From: Candidatus Hydrogenedentota bacterium | Lineage (GTDB): Bacteria > Hydrogenedentota > Hydrogenedentia > Hydrogenedentales > JAEUWI01 | DNA length: 56,153 nucleotides | Assembly: GCA_016791475.1 (NCBI GenBank) | Contig: JAEUWI010000049.1 | Location: 1 to 56,153, forward strand | Reading direction: 5' to 3' | Shown: positions 24,190 through 33,925 of the stretch, piece after piece | Layout: each line of letters opens with the position of its first letter | How positions within the stretch are numbered: position 1 is the first letter of the stretch | Translations under genes and position numbers: made by a program | The notes under the pieces: generated by a model | Told to the model about the DNA's origin: nothing | What the model saw: only the letters and a program-made list of their open reading frames with translations | The model's database searches: none

Positions 24190-25317
24190 TTATGCGTTGG
24201 CGGCCGCAGGCACGCAGCGGGTCGCGGTCTGTCGAAGGTGGGTATACGCGCCGTCGAAGGCCGGCGCGCTTTCATAGCGTTCAAGTTTTTCGTAGGTGGT
24301 GGTGCGCTGCACCGGGGTGAAACCGGCATCGCTGATGATGTTCAGTACGGATTCGAGCTGGGTAGCCACCTGGTGGCGCGCCTGGAAGAGCACGTTCTCC
24401 TCCAGGAGCAGGCCCCCAAAATCGTCCGCGCCGGCGTGGAGCGCGAGCTGACCCGCGCGCCAACCTTCGCCAAACCAGGAGGCCTGGATGTGCGGAACGT
24501 TGTCCAGAAAAAGCCGCGCCATCGCGATCACGCGGACGTAGCGGCTCGCGGCCGCGGGTTCCTTCACCACGCGGCTCAGGGGCGATCCGCCCGGCTTGAA
24601 GCTCCACGGAATGAAGGCGTAGAAGCCGCCCGTCTCATCCTGCAGATTACGGATCTGAAGCAGATGCTCGATGATGTCCTCGTCCGTTTCCACGTGGCCG
24701 TAGGTCATGGTGGCGCTCGTCTTGAAGCCAACCCGGTGCGCCTCCCGCATCACGGCGAGCCAGTCCGCACTGCGGGTCTTCTTGGGGGATATCTTGCGCC
24801 GTACGGCGTCCACGAGGATTTCCGCGCCACCGCCCGGCATCGTGCGCAGTCCCGACGCCCAGAAAGCTTCGAGCACTGTGCGCGCGGTCATGCCGCTGTG
24901 CTCCGCTATGTGAAGCACTTCGGACGGCGAGAAGAGGTGCGGGTGCATCCCCGGCGCATGCTTTCGCAACGCTTCGATCACGGCCAGGTAGTAGTCAAGC
25001 CGCAACTCGGGATTATGCCCGCCCTGAAGCAGGATCGTTGTTGCCCCCTGGCGCTGCGCCAGTGCGGCGCCACGGCCGATCTCCTCGGGCGTCTGCGCGT
25101 AGGCCTCGGCATGACCGGGGCGACGATAGAAGCTGCAGAAGGTGCAGTCCGTGGTGCACACGTTCGTATAGTTCGGATTCGTATCCACCACAAAGGTCAC
25201 GTCCCGGCCGGGGTGCAATGCCTGGCGCAAGGCCGTGGCCCGCGCCATGAGATCGGACTGGGCCGCGTGGCGGTAGAGGTTAAGGGCCTTCTCAGGCGAC
25301 AGGCGCGGCGTGGACAT
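24190..25317 (-). CDS. mqnC: Cyclic dehypoxanthinyl futalosine synthase MqnC (radical SAM)
   Basis: A 375-residue radical SAM enzyme. The cluster-binding motif is C54-x3-C58-x2-C61 (NVCTTDCTFC). It also has the family's LLQGGHNPEL and MPGGGAEI and the C-terminal FGEGW stretch. MqnC closes the ring of dehypoxanthine futalosine in menaquinone biosynthesis. Its start overlaps the end of mqnA by 26 bases, and mqnD follows after 13 bases, so the two are in one transcript. A second radical SAM gene of the pathway (mqnE) lies upstream. Confidence 0.94.
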   Translation of the reverse strand: MSTPRLSPEKALNLYRHAAQSDLMARATALRQALHPGRDVTFVVDTNPNYTNVCTTDCTFCSFYRRPGHAEAYAQTPEEIGRGAALAQRQGATTILLQGGHNPELRLDYYLAVIEALRKHAPGMHPHLFSPSEVLHIAEHSGMTARTVLEAFWASGLRTMPGGGAEILVDAVRRKISPKKTRSADWLAVMREAHRVGFKTSATMTYGHVETDEDIIEHLLQIRNLQDETGGFYAFIPWSFKPGGSPLSRVVKEPAAASRYVRVIAMARLFLDNVPHIQASWFGEGWRAGQLALHAGADDFGGLLLEENVLFQARHQVATQLESVLNIISDAGFTPVQRTTTYEKLERYESAPAFDGAYTHLRQTATRCVPAAANA

Positions 25318-26068
25318 TGGCGTACCCTTCCAGCAGTTGGAGAAAGTGGGACTGACCGGCGATGTCCGTCACGGACAAGTGCGCGCGCAGCCGTCGATAG
25401 TAAACTTGCAGCGCGAGGCGATCTTCGGGGGCCATCGCCAGACCGTCCGCCAACGCGTTCTTTCCGGCATCGCTCGCGGCGGCGTTTGCGCAGGATTCCA
25501 GCCAGCCTGAGACGCGGGCTTTGTGGGACTCGTCCAGACCGCGGGAAACGACCCAGCGCGCATAGACAAAGGGCAGGCCCGTCTCCGACAGCCACCACGC
25601 GCCCAGGTCAACATTGTTTGGATTGCCGCCCTGGCGCTGCGCGCATTCGAAAGCCGCATCACCGATAAGCAAGTGGGCCGCCCCATCCCCGTATACGGAT
25701 GTGAGCCGCGGCGCGACACCGAAGCGGCGGAGACAGAGAAGCTCCAACAGGGCCACGGAAGTCCGGGACTTGGGGGTGGCGTAAACCGGCACTCCCGCCG
25801 CAAGCAGGCTGCCGAGCGGAGCGCTGGAGAACAACTGCACACTGCGCACCGCGCCCGTGCAGGCAATGCCGAAGTCGCCCGCGGGCTCCACCGCGTGGCC
25901 CAGCCCCGGAAGGGCCGCCACCGGCACCAGCGCAGCGTCACAGTGACCCGCCGCCAACAGCGCATGCACCTTTGCTGGTGTTTCAAATCGCAGGCTGTGG
26001 TCGAAGGCCGGCGCGCATAGGCGATAGGTCCGCGCGGAGAGATTGTCTATGGATGCGATGCGTATCAT
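25292..26068 (-). CDS. mqnA: Chorismate dehydratase MqnA
   Basis: A 258-residue protein. The fold pattern of MqnA/MqnD proteins is visible (ASIDNLSARTYRL at the N terminus; VYATPKSRTSVALLELL; LLIGDAAF; DLGAWWLSETGLPFVYA). MqnA dehydrates chorismate to 3-[(1-carboxyvinyl)oxy]benzoate, the first committed step of the futalosine route. It begins 10 bases after mqnE, with GGGG as a weak ribosome site, and overlaps mqnC by 26 bases. Confidence 0.92.
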   Translation of the reverse strand: MIRIASIDNLSARTYRLCAPAFDHSLRFETPAKVHALLAAGHCDAALVPVAALPGLGHAVEPAGDFGIACTGAVRSVQLFSSAPLGSLLAAGVPVYATPKSRTSVALLELLCLRRFGVAPRLTSVYGDGAAHLLIGDAAFECAQRQGGNPNNVDLGAWWLSETGLPFVYARWVVSRGLDESHKARVSGWLESCANAAASDAGKNALADGLAMAPEDRLALQVYYRRLRAHLSVTDIAGQSHFLQLLEGYANVHAAPVA

Positions 26069-26078
26069 GGGGCGCCCC

Positions 26079-27116
26079 TTAGTTCATCACGCCGAGTTCG
26101 TACTGGCCGTTGCGCGCGGCGGGCAACTGGCCGGCATCCCGGATGATTTGCTCCATGAAGCGGCGCGTAAGCGCGGCGGGCGAGTCGGAAGCGGCCATTT
26201 GCATGATCCGCTCCTTGCCCAGCGTGCCGTCGAGGTCGTCCGCGCCAAAGGTGAGGGCCGCCGCCGCGGTTTCGAGGCCAATCGTGGGCCAGTAAGCCTT
26301 CACGTGGGGAAAATTGTCCAGCACCAGCCGGGACAGAGCGATAATCCGGAGGCTGCGCGGCGCCGATACCGCCCGGGGTGCCAGCCGGGTCTCGCCGGGA
26401 AGATAGGCCAGCGGGATAAAACTCTGAAATCCGCCCGTGCGATCTTGCAACTCGCGCAGGCGCATCAGATGGACCACGATCTCCTCATCGGTTTCGATGT
26501 GACCAAAAAGCATCGTGGCGTTGCTGGGCAGGCCGACCTCATGCGCTTCTCCGTGAATACGCAACCAGTCTTCACCGCCGATCTTGTCTTTGTAGAGCGC
26601 CTGGTGGATGCGCTCGCTGAATATTTCAGCGCCACCGCCGGGGACCATGTCCACACCCGCCTCACGCATGCGCACCAGTATCTCCCGCGTGGTGCAGCGT
26701 TCCATGCGGGCAAAGTAGGCAATTTCCACCGCCGTAAAGGCCTTTATCCACAGGCCGGGCCGGGCCACCCGAATCGAAGAAACGAGCGCCAGAGAGCGGT
26801 TGAAGTTCCAGCCAGGCCACAAGCCTCCCACGATGTGGGCCTCTGAAATAGAAGGATCTTCGAGGTCACGCAGAATGTCCGCCTCCTGAAGTTCGTAGGC
26901 GTGGGCGTCCCCCTTCTTCGCCGCATAGTCGCAGAACTTGCAGGAGTAAACGCAGAGGTTGGTCGGGTTTACGTGTCTATTGTGGACAAAGGTAACGCGG
27001 TCGCCGTAACGCGCCCGCTTCGCGGCAAAGGCCTCCCGGCCGAGCGTCACCAGCGGCGCAGTCTTCAGCATCGCCAGAGCTTCGTCTGCGTCAATCCGAT
27101 TTAAAGTTTTCAGCAT
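26079..27116 (-). CDS. mqnE: Aminofutalosine synthase MqnE (radical SAM)
   Basis: A 345-residue radical SAM enzyme. I choose ATG 27116 because AAAAGGAG lies 6-7 bases upstream; an ATG at 27134 is too close to that site. The cluster motif is C55-x3-C59-x2-C62 (NLCVYSCKFC). Family landmarks include IVGGLWPGWNF, MVPGGGAEIFSERIH and FGADDLDGT. MqnE joins the carboxyvinyl-oxybenzoate to S-adenosylmethionine to give aminofutalosine. It is the first gene of the mqn cluster. The futalosine hydrolase (mqnB or a MTAN substitute) is not in the window. Confidence 0.94.
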   Translation of the reverse strand: MLKTLNRIDADEALAMLKTAPLVTLGREAFAAKRARYGDRVTFVHNRHVNPTNLCVYSCKFCDYAAKKGDAHAYELQEADILRDLEDPSISEAHIVGGLWPGWNFNRSLALVSSIRVARPGLWIKAFTAVEIAYFARMERCTTREILVRMREAGVDMVPGGGAEIFSERIHQALYKDKIGGEDWLRIHGEAHEVGLPSNATMLFGHIETDEEIVVHLMRLRELQDRTGGFQSFIPLAYLPGETRLAPRAVSAPRSLRIIALSRLVLDNFPHVKAYWPTIGLETAAAALTFGADDLDGTLGKERIMQMAASDSPAALTRRFMEQIIRDAGQLPAARNGQYELGVMN

Positions 27117-27162
27117 GGGCATCTCCTTTTGCATGCCCATGTAGAGAAAGAACCATGCCAAT

Positions 27163-27191
27163 AATCGAAATGGCCCTCAAATGGTTCGATT
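27163..27191. promoter_or_regulatory. Imperfect palindrome in the mqnE leader
   Basis: AATCGAA at 27163-27169 is mirrored by TTCGATT at 27185-27191 around a 15-base centre. It lies about 47 bases upstream of the mqnE start. It could be an operator or a small hairpin. The evidence is the symmetry alone. Confidence 0.25.
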
Positions 27192-27341
27192 TGCTCGCCT
27201 TTTCGCGGATCGGCGCGAAGCAATCTCCTGTAGAAAGGTGCAACCTTTGTTGACAACGTTATGCCAAACATAGTTATTGCAGGGACTTACGTGCCGCAAC
27301 CCCCAACCTCCCCGCAAACTGCGTTGCACCCTCCTAATACA

Positions 27342-27379
27342 ATCGGGCCCCGCCCTCGATTTCGAAGGCGGGGCCCGAT
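27342..27379 (-). terminator. Rho-independent terminator behind the large Gly-Glu protein gene
   Basis: A perfect 13-bp GC-rich stem (27342-27354 with 27367-27379) with a 12-base loop lies 19 bases downstream of the stop at 27398. On the minus strand TTGTATT follows, a modest U-run. The hairpin insulates the gene from the mqn operon, which starts at 27116. Confidence 0.7.
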
Positions 27380-27397
27380 GCGTGCGCTGAATCTTTT

Positions 27398-30300
27398 TCA
27401 GGTAGTGCGACGCCCGACGACCGAAATGGCGGCCATGGTGATAAGGGCCATACCAAAGACAAAGAAGTCGCTGGCCCGGTTCTTCAACCCACGGATGTCC
27501 AAGGTCTTGCCGCCCAGCGGACAGCCGGTGTCCACGTCGACCACGGCTTCCAGTTCAGGCTCGCTGAGCAGCCCGTCATCATCCGTATCTATCTCGTCGA
27601 ACTGATCCTGCGTTAACTCGTCAGCAACGGTCAACGCTTCGGAGAAGCTCAATTTTCCATCATCGTTCAAATCCGCCTCGGCAAAGACGTCGAGCAGCGC
27701 TGCGGCGACTTCCTCTAATGTACTTTCACCTTCACCTTCACCTTCACCTTCTCCTTCACCTTCTCCTTCTCCTTCTCCTTCTCCTTCGCCTTCACCTTCA
27801 CCTTCTCCCTCGCCTTCTCCTTCACCTTCACCTTCGCCTTCGCCTTCGCCTTCGCCTTCACCTTCGCCTTCACCTTCGCCCTCACCCTCGCCTTCGCCTT
27901 CGCCTTCGCCTTCACCTTCACCTTCACCTTCACCTTCACCTTCACCTTCACCTTCGCCCTCACCCTCGCCTTCGCCTTCTCCTTCGCCCTCACCTTCGCC
28001 TTCGCCTTCGCCTTCGCCTTCACCTTCGCCTTCACCTTCGCCTTCGCCTTCGCCTTCACCTTCTCCTTCGCCTTCACCTTCTCCTTCTCCTTCTCCTTCT
28101 CCTTCTCCTTCTCCTTCTCCTTCTCCTTCACCTTCTCCTTCACCTTCGCCTTCGCCTTCGCCTTCGCCCTCACCTTCGCCTTCACCTTCTCCTTCGCCTT
28201 CGCCCTCACCTTCGCCCTCACCTTCACCTTCGCCTTCGCCTTCGCCTTCACCTTCACCTTCGCCTTCTCCTTCTCCTTCTCCTTCTCCTTCACCTTCACC
28301 TTCGCCTTCACCTTCACCTTCACCTTCTCCTTCACCTTCGCCTTCACCTTCGCCTTCGCCTTCACCTTCGCCTTCGCCTTCGCCTTCTCCTTCTCCCTCG
28401 CCCTCACCCTCACCCTCACCCTCACCCTCGCCTTCGCCGGAACTCAATATCTCAAGCTCATCGGAGGTCTGGTCGCTTCCAGTATTCCCCAGGGCGTCCG
28501 CGGCTTCCACAAGGACGTTATAGATTCCGGGAGCCTGGACAGCAACCGCATTGTCGGGGAGCGTCCATGTGCCATCGCCGTTATTGGTCGCGCTGTACTG
28601 AATCGACGACAGGAACACTGAAACCGTTGCGGCGGGGTCGTCCACCGTACCCGAGAGCGCCGGGGTCGTATCCGCAGTGATCAGCGAGTCCACGGTTACC
28701 GCCGGAGCCGTCTTGTCGACCTCGTATCCGTCTTCGGAGTACCGCGTTCCATTGCCCTCCCCCGCGCCCCCAAGCCTATTGCCGATTCCTCCGTAAATCG
28801 AATCGTCATCCAGCACTCCGAGAGAAAAGGCGCTGTCTTCACTCCCCGTAAAAATGGAGACGCGGTAGCTTGACTGGGAGAGCTGCTCGATACCAGACAC
28901 AAAGGCGCTGGCGTTTCCTTCGTAGGTATAGGGGCTGAAGTCGGACGTGTCAATACCGAACACGTTCATATTGAAAGTTACCGTGAACGACACCGTATCC
29001 GCATTCGTGGGCGAGGGGTTGTCAAGCACGATTGATTCGACCTTCGGGGGTGTGGAGCTGGCCACAAACAGATCGAATTCGTAGCCGATTGTGCCCCCGA
29101 TGTTGTCGTTCCCCTCCCAGACCGTGAGCCACGCGCCGGCGCCATCCGAAACCACCTGGGGCAGGCGATCCGTATCCAGCGGATCGGGATTCAGCACATC
29201 CGGAAACGACCAGGTCTCGCCCGCGTCAATACTGTAGGCGGCGACAATCTGCGACTCGAAATACCAGGTCGCCACCCAGGCGCTGCCATCCGTGTCCAGC
29301 GTCGGCGTGAGGTCTTCGTGGCTGTCAAACTTGGCGTCGAGGTTAAGTTGCGACAACGGACTCCACGTCATACCGTTGTCCGCGGAGCGGGACAGGAAGA
29401 TATCGGTATCGGTGCCCACCTGATTAAGAACATTTTCATCGGTCTGCCAGACGGCAATCCAGTTTCCCGCGCGGTCCGTGGCCACATAGGGCACGAGGTC
29501 ATCCCCGATATCGGTGGCGGCGTTGGAATTCAGCGGCGACGCCGAATCCCAGGAAACCCCGCCGTCGAATGATTGGGTCACCATGATGTCCGCGTCACCC
29601 GAGGTATCGTCGCTCCAGACCGCCACCCAGTTTCCAGACCGGTTCGTGGCAAGACGCGGCGAGAGCGTGTCCGGCAGGGACGTGAAACCAGCCGCGCCGA
29701 TGGTGGCCGGGTCGGACCAGGTCACCCCGCCATCATCGGATCGCGCGAAGTTTACTTCCTCGTTGGCGACCCACAGGACGAGGTAGTTGCCAAATCCATC
29801 CGCGGCAATTTCCGGACCCCGGTCATCGGTATCGCCGTCCACCGCCGCATCCGAATTGAGCGGGACAGGCACGCTCCACGTGGCGCCATTGTCCAGCGAC
29901 CGGGAAACGAAGAGATCCATATCCGTACCGATAGTGCCGCCGAGATCGTTCCGGGAAGACCATACGGCGACCCACGAGCCTTCCGTGTCGAAGGCGATCT
30001 GGGGACCTTCATCCGCGCCGATACTTTCGTGAAGCGCCGTCACTTCCGTCCAGTTTTGCCCGTTGTCCGCCGATTGCTGGTGATAGAGCAGGTCGTTGTC
30101 GGGGGAGTACCATACCGCTACCCAGTTCCCCTCTTGGTCCGTCGTCAGGTCCGGACGATAATCGAGAATCTCATCATACTCCGCGTTGGTATTCAGCACA
30201 CGCAGCGGGGAGAACAATAGCCGGGGGGACTCGGTGACGAAGAGCGCGATGGTTTCGCTGTCCGTCTGGTTGCTGTCGTCTTCCACTTCGAAGACCACAT

Positions 30301-31150
30301 TGGCGTAGGTGCCAATATCATTCTGCAGCGGCAACCAGATGAAACTGCCCGTACCGTTGCCCTGGTCTTCAAAGGTCGAGCCCGGCGGCAGGTTTGTCGC
30401 GGTCAACGTTACCGGGCCACTTTCTGGATCCGAAGCATTCACGCTGAACGTGAAGAATCCCGAATCCGCAAAGCCGTTTCGGTTGCCGATAGGCTCAAGC
30501 ACGGGTGGATTGTTCACGTTATTCACGGTGATGGATATGGTCTCCGTGTCCGTCAAGAGGCCGTCGCTCGCGGTGAAGACCATATTGCTGAACGTGCCGG
30601 CGTCATTAAAGTCCAGCACCCAGTTGAAGGTGCCTGTGCCGTTTCGATTGTCGGTAAACGTTGCTCCCACCGGCAGACCGCTTACGGTGAGCAGGGGGAA
30701 CACACCGCTGATCTCATCCGTCGCGCTGACCTGAAAGTTGAGGGTGGTACCCTCGGTCGACGCCTTGTTGCCGATGCTGTTCAAGACCGGCGCCGCATTG
30801 GCCGTGGCGGGTGCGTTGCCGGAATTCCCCGGAAATTTCAGCCCAATAATTTCGTGGAGGTTGGTAAAATTGTCGCCGTCCGTATCGTTGTACTCGATCT
30901 CGGCGAGACCATTGGCGGAATCGGGTCCCGCGGCGGAGTTCTTGAATGCGCTCCCGTAGGAATTCAAGTTTGGCGCGCCGGCGTGGCACAGGGTGCACCC
31001 GGAGGCCGCGATACTGCTCATGACTGTGGCCGGGTATTTGTTGTTAAAGATAACGACCTGATCGACGTTTGCACTGGCGCTCAGCGTCGCCAGACCCATC
31101 AATCCCGCCAGACCAAACCGAACGAACGAGGACGCACTCGCGACGCGCAT
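27398..31150 (-). CDS. Large exported surface protein: CxxCH motif, Ig-like, Asp-box repeats, Gly-Glu tract, EF hands, C-terminal anchor
   Basis: A 1250-residue protein from ATG 31150 (GGAAGG about 8 bases upstream). The signal peptide ends near SASAN. A single heme-type motif CTLCH sits at 52-56, followed by a calcium-type [13 protein letters not shown]. Putative Ig/cadherin-like repeats follow ([27 protein letters not shown]). Then come at least six Asp-box sequences of the SxDxGxTW type ([48 protein letters not shown]), typical of sialidase/BNR beta-propellers. After more Ig-like modules come about 238 residues of Gly-Glu (about 905-1142), EF-hand-like [10 protein letters not shown] and [10 protein letters not shown], a Cys, and a membrane helix with terminal RR. 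It is probably a secreted, surface-anchored glycan-binding protein. Catalysis cannot be asserted. Confidence 0.8.
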   Translation of the reverse strand: MRVASASSFVRFGLAGLMGLATLSASANVDQVVIFNNKYPATVMSSIAASGCTLCHAGAPNLNSYGSAFKNSAAGPDSANGLAEIEYNDTDGDNFTNLHEIIGLKFPGNSGNAPATANAAPVLNSIGNKASTEGTTLNFQVSATDEISGVFPLLTVSGLPVGATFTDNRNGTGTFNWVLDFNDAGTFSNMVFTASDGLLTDTETISITVNNVNNPPVLEPIGNRNGFADSGFFTFSVNASDPESGPVTLTATNLPPGSTFEDQGNGTGSFIWLPLQNDIGTYANVVFEVEDDSNQTDSETIALFVTESPRLLFSPLRVLNTNAEYDEILDYRPDLTTDQEGNWVAVWYSPDNDLLYHQQSADNGQNWTEVTALHESIGADEGPQIAFDTEGSWVAVWSSRNDLGGTIGTDMDLFVSRSLDNGATWSVPVPLNSDAAVDGDTDDRGPEIAADGFGNYLVLWVANEEVNFARSDDGGVTWSDPATIGAAGFTSLPDTLSPRLATNRSGNWVAVWSDDTSGDADIMVTQSFDGGVSWDSASPLNSNAATDIGDDLVPYVATDRAGNWIAVWQTDENVLNQVGTDTDIFLSRSADNGMTWSPLSQLNLDAKFDSHEDLTPTLDTDGSAWVATWYFESQIVAAYSIDAGETWSFPDVLNPDPLDTDRLPQVVSDGAGAWLTVWEGNDNIGGTIGYEFDLFVASSTPPKVESIVLDNPSPTNADTVSFTVTFNMNVFGIDTSDFSPYTYEGNASAFVSGIEQLSQSSYRVSIFTGSEDSAFSLGVLDDDSIYGGIGNRLGGAGEGNGTRYSEDGYEVDKTAPAVTVDSLITADTTPALSGTVDDPAATVSVFLSSIQYSATNNGDGTWTLPDNAVAVQAPGIYNVLVEAADALGNTGSDQTSDELEILSSGEGEGEGEGEGEGEGEGEGEGEGEGEGEGEGEGEGEGEGEGEGEGEGEGEGEGEGEGEGEGEGEGEGEGEGEGEGEGEGEGEGEGEGEGEGEGEGEGEGEGEGEGEGEGEGEGEGEGEGEGEGEGEGEGEGEGEGEGEGEGEGEGEGEGEGEGEGEGEGEGEGEGEGEGEGEGEGEGEGEGEGEGEGEGEGEGEGEGEGEGEGEGEGEGEGEGEGEGEGEGEGEGEGEGEGEGEGEGESTLEEVAAALLDVFAEADLNDDGKLSFSEALTVADELTQDQFDEIDTDDDGLLSEPELEAVVDVDTGCPLGGKTLDIRGLKNRASDFFVFGMALITMAAISVVGRRTT
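27725..28437 (-). repeat. 713-bp Gly-Glu hexanucleotide tract
   Basis: About 119 hexamers of GGN-GAR codons (238 residues) with no interruption. GGT, GGC and GGA with GAA or GAG are mixed in a patchwork, and local blocks of identical 12- to 30-mers recur. It is in frame within the large surface protein. It is far longer than the tract in the beta-helix protein, and it uses GGA, which the other tracts do not. Confidence 0.95.
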
Positions 31151-31405
31151 AGAAGGAACCTTCCCGATTATTGCAGCATCGAGCATCGCTGCCACGCTCG
31201 ACCACCTGCTGTCTGTCCCGACGGGGCAATTCAGCCCTGTCCGCCGACCCACATTTCACTCCACATGCAGCATCCTATACGGGTGCGCCTGGCGGGTGCA
31301 ATATTCGGCACCTGGCGCCGGAGAGCCGGCGAAGCCGGGTGGGGAGGTCCAATCAACGGCGCTGGGCCATTCGCAGGATCTTGAAGGCGGGACTGTTCCG
31401 CCCCC

Positions 31406-31558
31406 CTACGCAATCACATCCTTCACCACATGGCAGTGCACATCGGTCAACCGGAAATCCCGGCCCGCGTGGCGGCAGGTGAACTTCTCGTGATCGAAGC
31501 CCATCCTATGCGGCATGGACGCATGAAGATCGTGGACCTTCAGCGCGTTTTCGTGGCG
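31406..31558 (-). pseudogene. Orphan C-terminal fragment of a DUF1501 gene
   Basis: Reading leftwards, this stretch codes the last ~49 residues of a DUF1501 protein (KVHDLHAS, MGFDHEKFT, AGRDFRLTDVH, VVKDVIA) followed by TAG at 31408-31406. The same end is found in the intact DUF1501 gene at 32455-33873: plus-strand bases 31409 to about 31552 match 32459 to about 32602 closely (roughly nine in ten bases). Similarity stops abruptly upstream of about 31552, and no start or body of a gene is present. It is the remnant of a tandem or recombined paralogue. Confidence 0.85.
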
Positions 31559-31579
31559 CACTATTCCATGATGGTGAGG

Positions 31580-32401
31580 CTATACCTTGCCCAGCGCGAA
31601 CACACTGTTTCTCGCGGGAAGGCTGAAGGGCTTCGCGTAGTGATAGACTTCGCATGCATTCGGCCCGTCGGGATATACCCGGGTCGGTTGTTCCACGACC
31701 CAGTCTGCGAAATCCGGGGCGTTGAAGGCCACGAAGGCCAACCGCAGGCGGTCGATGTGCGCGGGATAGTCCATCGTCAAATCGGCATAGGCCACGGGCC
31801 CTGTGTCGACTTGGTAACGCTTTCCGTCCAGATCCACGTTCATGGTCTTCGTGGGGCATTCGATGATGGCCCGCAGCCTCTCGTCCGCACTCCAGATTTC
31901 CGTCTGCGTCACGATAGGGATGGCCGACGCCGTTGCATCGCGAATTTGTTCCCAGCTATCCAGACGCGTCGATTCGGGTGCCTCGTGCAGTTTCAGGATG
32001 GGCGGCCCCCACAGGGAACCGACGGGGCTCACCGTCCGGTAACGGTCGCTCAAGCGCACCCCGCGCCGGAAGATCAGCCATTCACCCTCGCCCAGAATGG
32101 GCAGGAAGTCATAGTTGTCCTCCATGAACAAGTCTTTCTCCGCAAAGGTATGCTCGCTCTTGCAGGAGGCGCACTGGATAAAGTCGGTCTGGGTGCCCGA
32201 TGCGTTGTCGATGAGGCGGGTGCGGCTCTCAACCCAGAAGCGAACCGCGTTCATGGCGGCCGTGTTGCAGACGAAGGAACGTCCGTAGTCCAGGGGTATC
32301 ATGGCCCCGACGTCGCCGACCCCGCGTGCCGTAGTACTGGCCAGTGAAAAGGTGCCAGCGGCGATGGCGGATTGCAGCATCTCTCTGCGCGTTGGATTCA
32401 T
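31580..32401 (-). CDS. Tat-exported protein of unknown function
   Basis: A 273-residue protein. I choose ATG 32401 because AAGGAG lies about 8 bases upstream; the TTG at 32407 adds two residues. The N terminus has a twin-arginine motif (TRREMLQSA) and a hydrophobic stretch. A CASCKSE pair of cysteines near residue 75 and several Trp/Asp-rich strands are visible. I do not recognise the family. It lies between the DUF1501 fragment and the intact DUF1501 gene on the same strand, so it is probably part of that secretory operon. Confidence 0.7.
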   Translation of the reverse strand: MNPTRREMLQSAIAAGTFSLASTTARGVGDVGAMIPLDYGRSFVCNTAAMNAVRFWVESRTRLIDNASGTQTDFIQCASCKSEHTFAEKDLFMEDNYDFLPILGEGEWLIFRRGVRLSDRYRTVSPVGSLWGPPILKLHEAPESTRLDSWEQIRDATASAIPIVTQTEIWSADERLRAIIECPTKTMNVDLDGKRYQVDTGPVAYADLTMDYPAHIDRLRLAFVAFNAPDFADWVVEQPTRVYPDGPNACEVYHYAKPFSLPARNSVFALGKV

Positions 32402-32454
32402 GGCCAACTCCTTCTGGTCGGTTGCTTGTGGAGCTCATACGTGGGACGTGAGTG

Positions 32455-33873
32455 TCAGGCAATCACATCCTTCACCACATGGCCGTGCACATCGGTCAAC
32501 CGGAAATCCCGGCCCGCGTAGCGGTAGGTGAACTTCTCGTGATCAAAGCCCATCAGATGCAGTATGGTCGCATGAAGATCGTGGACCTCCAGCACGTTTT
32601 CCTGGGCCTTGAAGCCGAAATCATCGGTGCTGCCGTAGGTCGTGCCGCCTTTGACTCCGCCGCCGGCCATCCACATGCTGAAGCCGTAGGGGTTGTGGTC
32701 GCGGCCCTTCATGGGCCTGCCGTCACCGCCGAGTTCCACCGTGGGTGTGCGACCAAACTCGCCGCCCCAGATGATCAGGGTCTCGTCGAGCATGCCCCGC
32801 TGCTTCAAATCTTTGATTAATGCGGCGATGGGTTGATCGATCTGCTTCGCCAGCGTGGCGTGGTTCATGATATCGCCGTGGTCGTCCCAGGGCTGACCGG
32901 CGCCATGCCACAATTGCACGAAACGCACCCCCCGCTCCAGGAGCCGCCGCGCGATAAGCGTCTGGCGCGCATGAACCCCCTCGCCGTACATCTCGCGGAT
33001 GTGCAAGGGTTCCTGCTCAATATCGAAAGCGTCCGCCGCCTCCATCTGCATGCGGTAGGCGAGCTCGAAGGACTGGATCTGGGCTTCGAGCTTGGCATCC
33101 TGATCGCGCCGTGCCGCGTGCTCTTCGTTCATCGCATAGAGCAGGTCGAGCTGCTGGCGCTGTTCGGTGCGCGTCGTGTTGGCGTTGCGAATGTTTTCTA
33201 TGAGCTTGTCGAGCCGCGTATGCTGCGAGTCGATGAAGGTGCCCTGGAAGGTGCCGGGCAGGAAGCCCGCACGCCAGTTCTCCGCCTCCTTGATCGGGTA
33301 ACCACCGGGACACATCACCACGAAGCCGGGAAGGTTCTGGTTCTCCGTGCCGAGCCCATAGTTCACCCAGGAGCCAAGGCTCGGGCGGCTCATGACGGCA
33401 TCGCCGCTGTTCATCAACATCAGGGAGGGCTCGTGGTTCGGGACTTTGGCCTTGAGGGAACGGATGACCGCGATATCGTCGATGTGGGCCGCGGTCTTCT
33501 CAAAGATCTCGCTCACATGGATACCGCTCTGGCCGTACTGCTTGAACTTGAAGGGAGATGGAAAGGCGGCGCCGGTCTTGCGCTCGGTGCGAAGATACTC
33601 CATGGGCAGACCTTTGCCCGCATACTTTTCCAGCTCGGGCTTATAGTCGAAAGTGTCCACCGCCGACGGCCCGCCGTTCAGGAAGAAGTGAATGACACGC
33701 TTGGCCTTTCCAGGGAAATGAGGCGCTTTGGCGTCCAGAGGATTCGCGGCAAAGGCCGGGTTTCCCGCCAGCATACTGCCCAGGGTCAGCGCGCCCATGC
33801 CCATGCCGCCGCGGCGCAGAAAATCGCGGCGGGTGAGAAAGGCGTCTTCGATGCGGGGCTTGTGATGGGACAT
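32455..33873 (-). CDS. DUF1501 Tat-exported protein
   Basis: A 472-residue protein. ATG 33873 has AAGGAA about 7 bases upstream. A twin-arginine signal (TRRDFLRRGG) is followed by a hydrophobic stretch to NPAFA. DUF1501 landmarks are present: FFLNGGPSAVDTFDYKPEL, GMLDETLIIWGGEFGRTP, GRDHNPYGFSMWMAGGGVKGG and the C-terminal VHDLHATILHLMGFDHEKF. The family (sulfatase/alkaline-phosphatase-like fold) normally accompanies the PSCyt1/DUF1549/DUF1553 protein encoded just upstream, and the pair is taken to work on a polymeric substrate at the envelope. The biochemical role is not settled. Confidence 0.92.
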   Translation of the reverse strand: MSHHKPRIEDAFLTRRDFLRRGGMGMGALTLGSMLAGNPAFAANPLDAKAPHFPGKAKRVIHFFLNGGPSAVDTFDYKPELEKYAGKGLPMEYLRTERKTGAAFPSPFKFKQYGQSGIHVSEIFEKTAAHIDDIAVIRSLKAKVPNHEPSLMLMNSGDAVMSRPSLGSWVNYGLGTENQNLPGFVVMCPGGYPIKEAENWRAGFLPGTFQGTFIDSQHTRLDKLIENIRNANTTRTEQRQQLDLLYAMNEEHAARRDQDAKLEAQIQSFELAYRMQMEAADAFDIEQEPLHIREMYGEGVHARQTLIARRLLERGVRFVQLWHGAGQPWDDHGDIMNHATLAKQIDQPIAALIKDLKQRGMLDETLIIWGGEFGRTPTVELGGDGRPMKGRDHNPYGFSMWMAGGGVKGGTTYGSTDDFGFKAQENVLEVHDLHATILHLMGFDHEKFTYRYAGRDFRLTDVHGHVVKDVIA

Positions 33874-33925
33874 GGGGTTTCCTTGTCTGTTTGGCAACTT
33901 TGGCCATCAAGCTTATGGGTCGTCT

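Noticed and set aside
27117..27150. Possible sigma-54 promoter in front of mqnE (TGGCATGGTTCTTTCT on the minus strand)
   Set aside because: The -12 GC is replaced by TC, and the element would lie almost on top of the start codon.
27725..28437. Tandem hexamer tract considered as a CRISPR array or satellite
   Set aside because: The unit is six bases with no spacers, it stays in frame, and it codes Gly-Glu inside a large protein. It is a coding tract.
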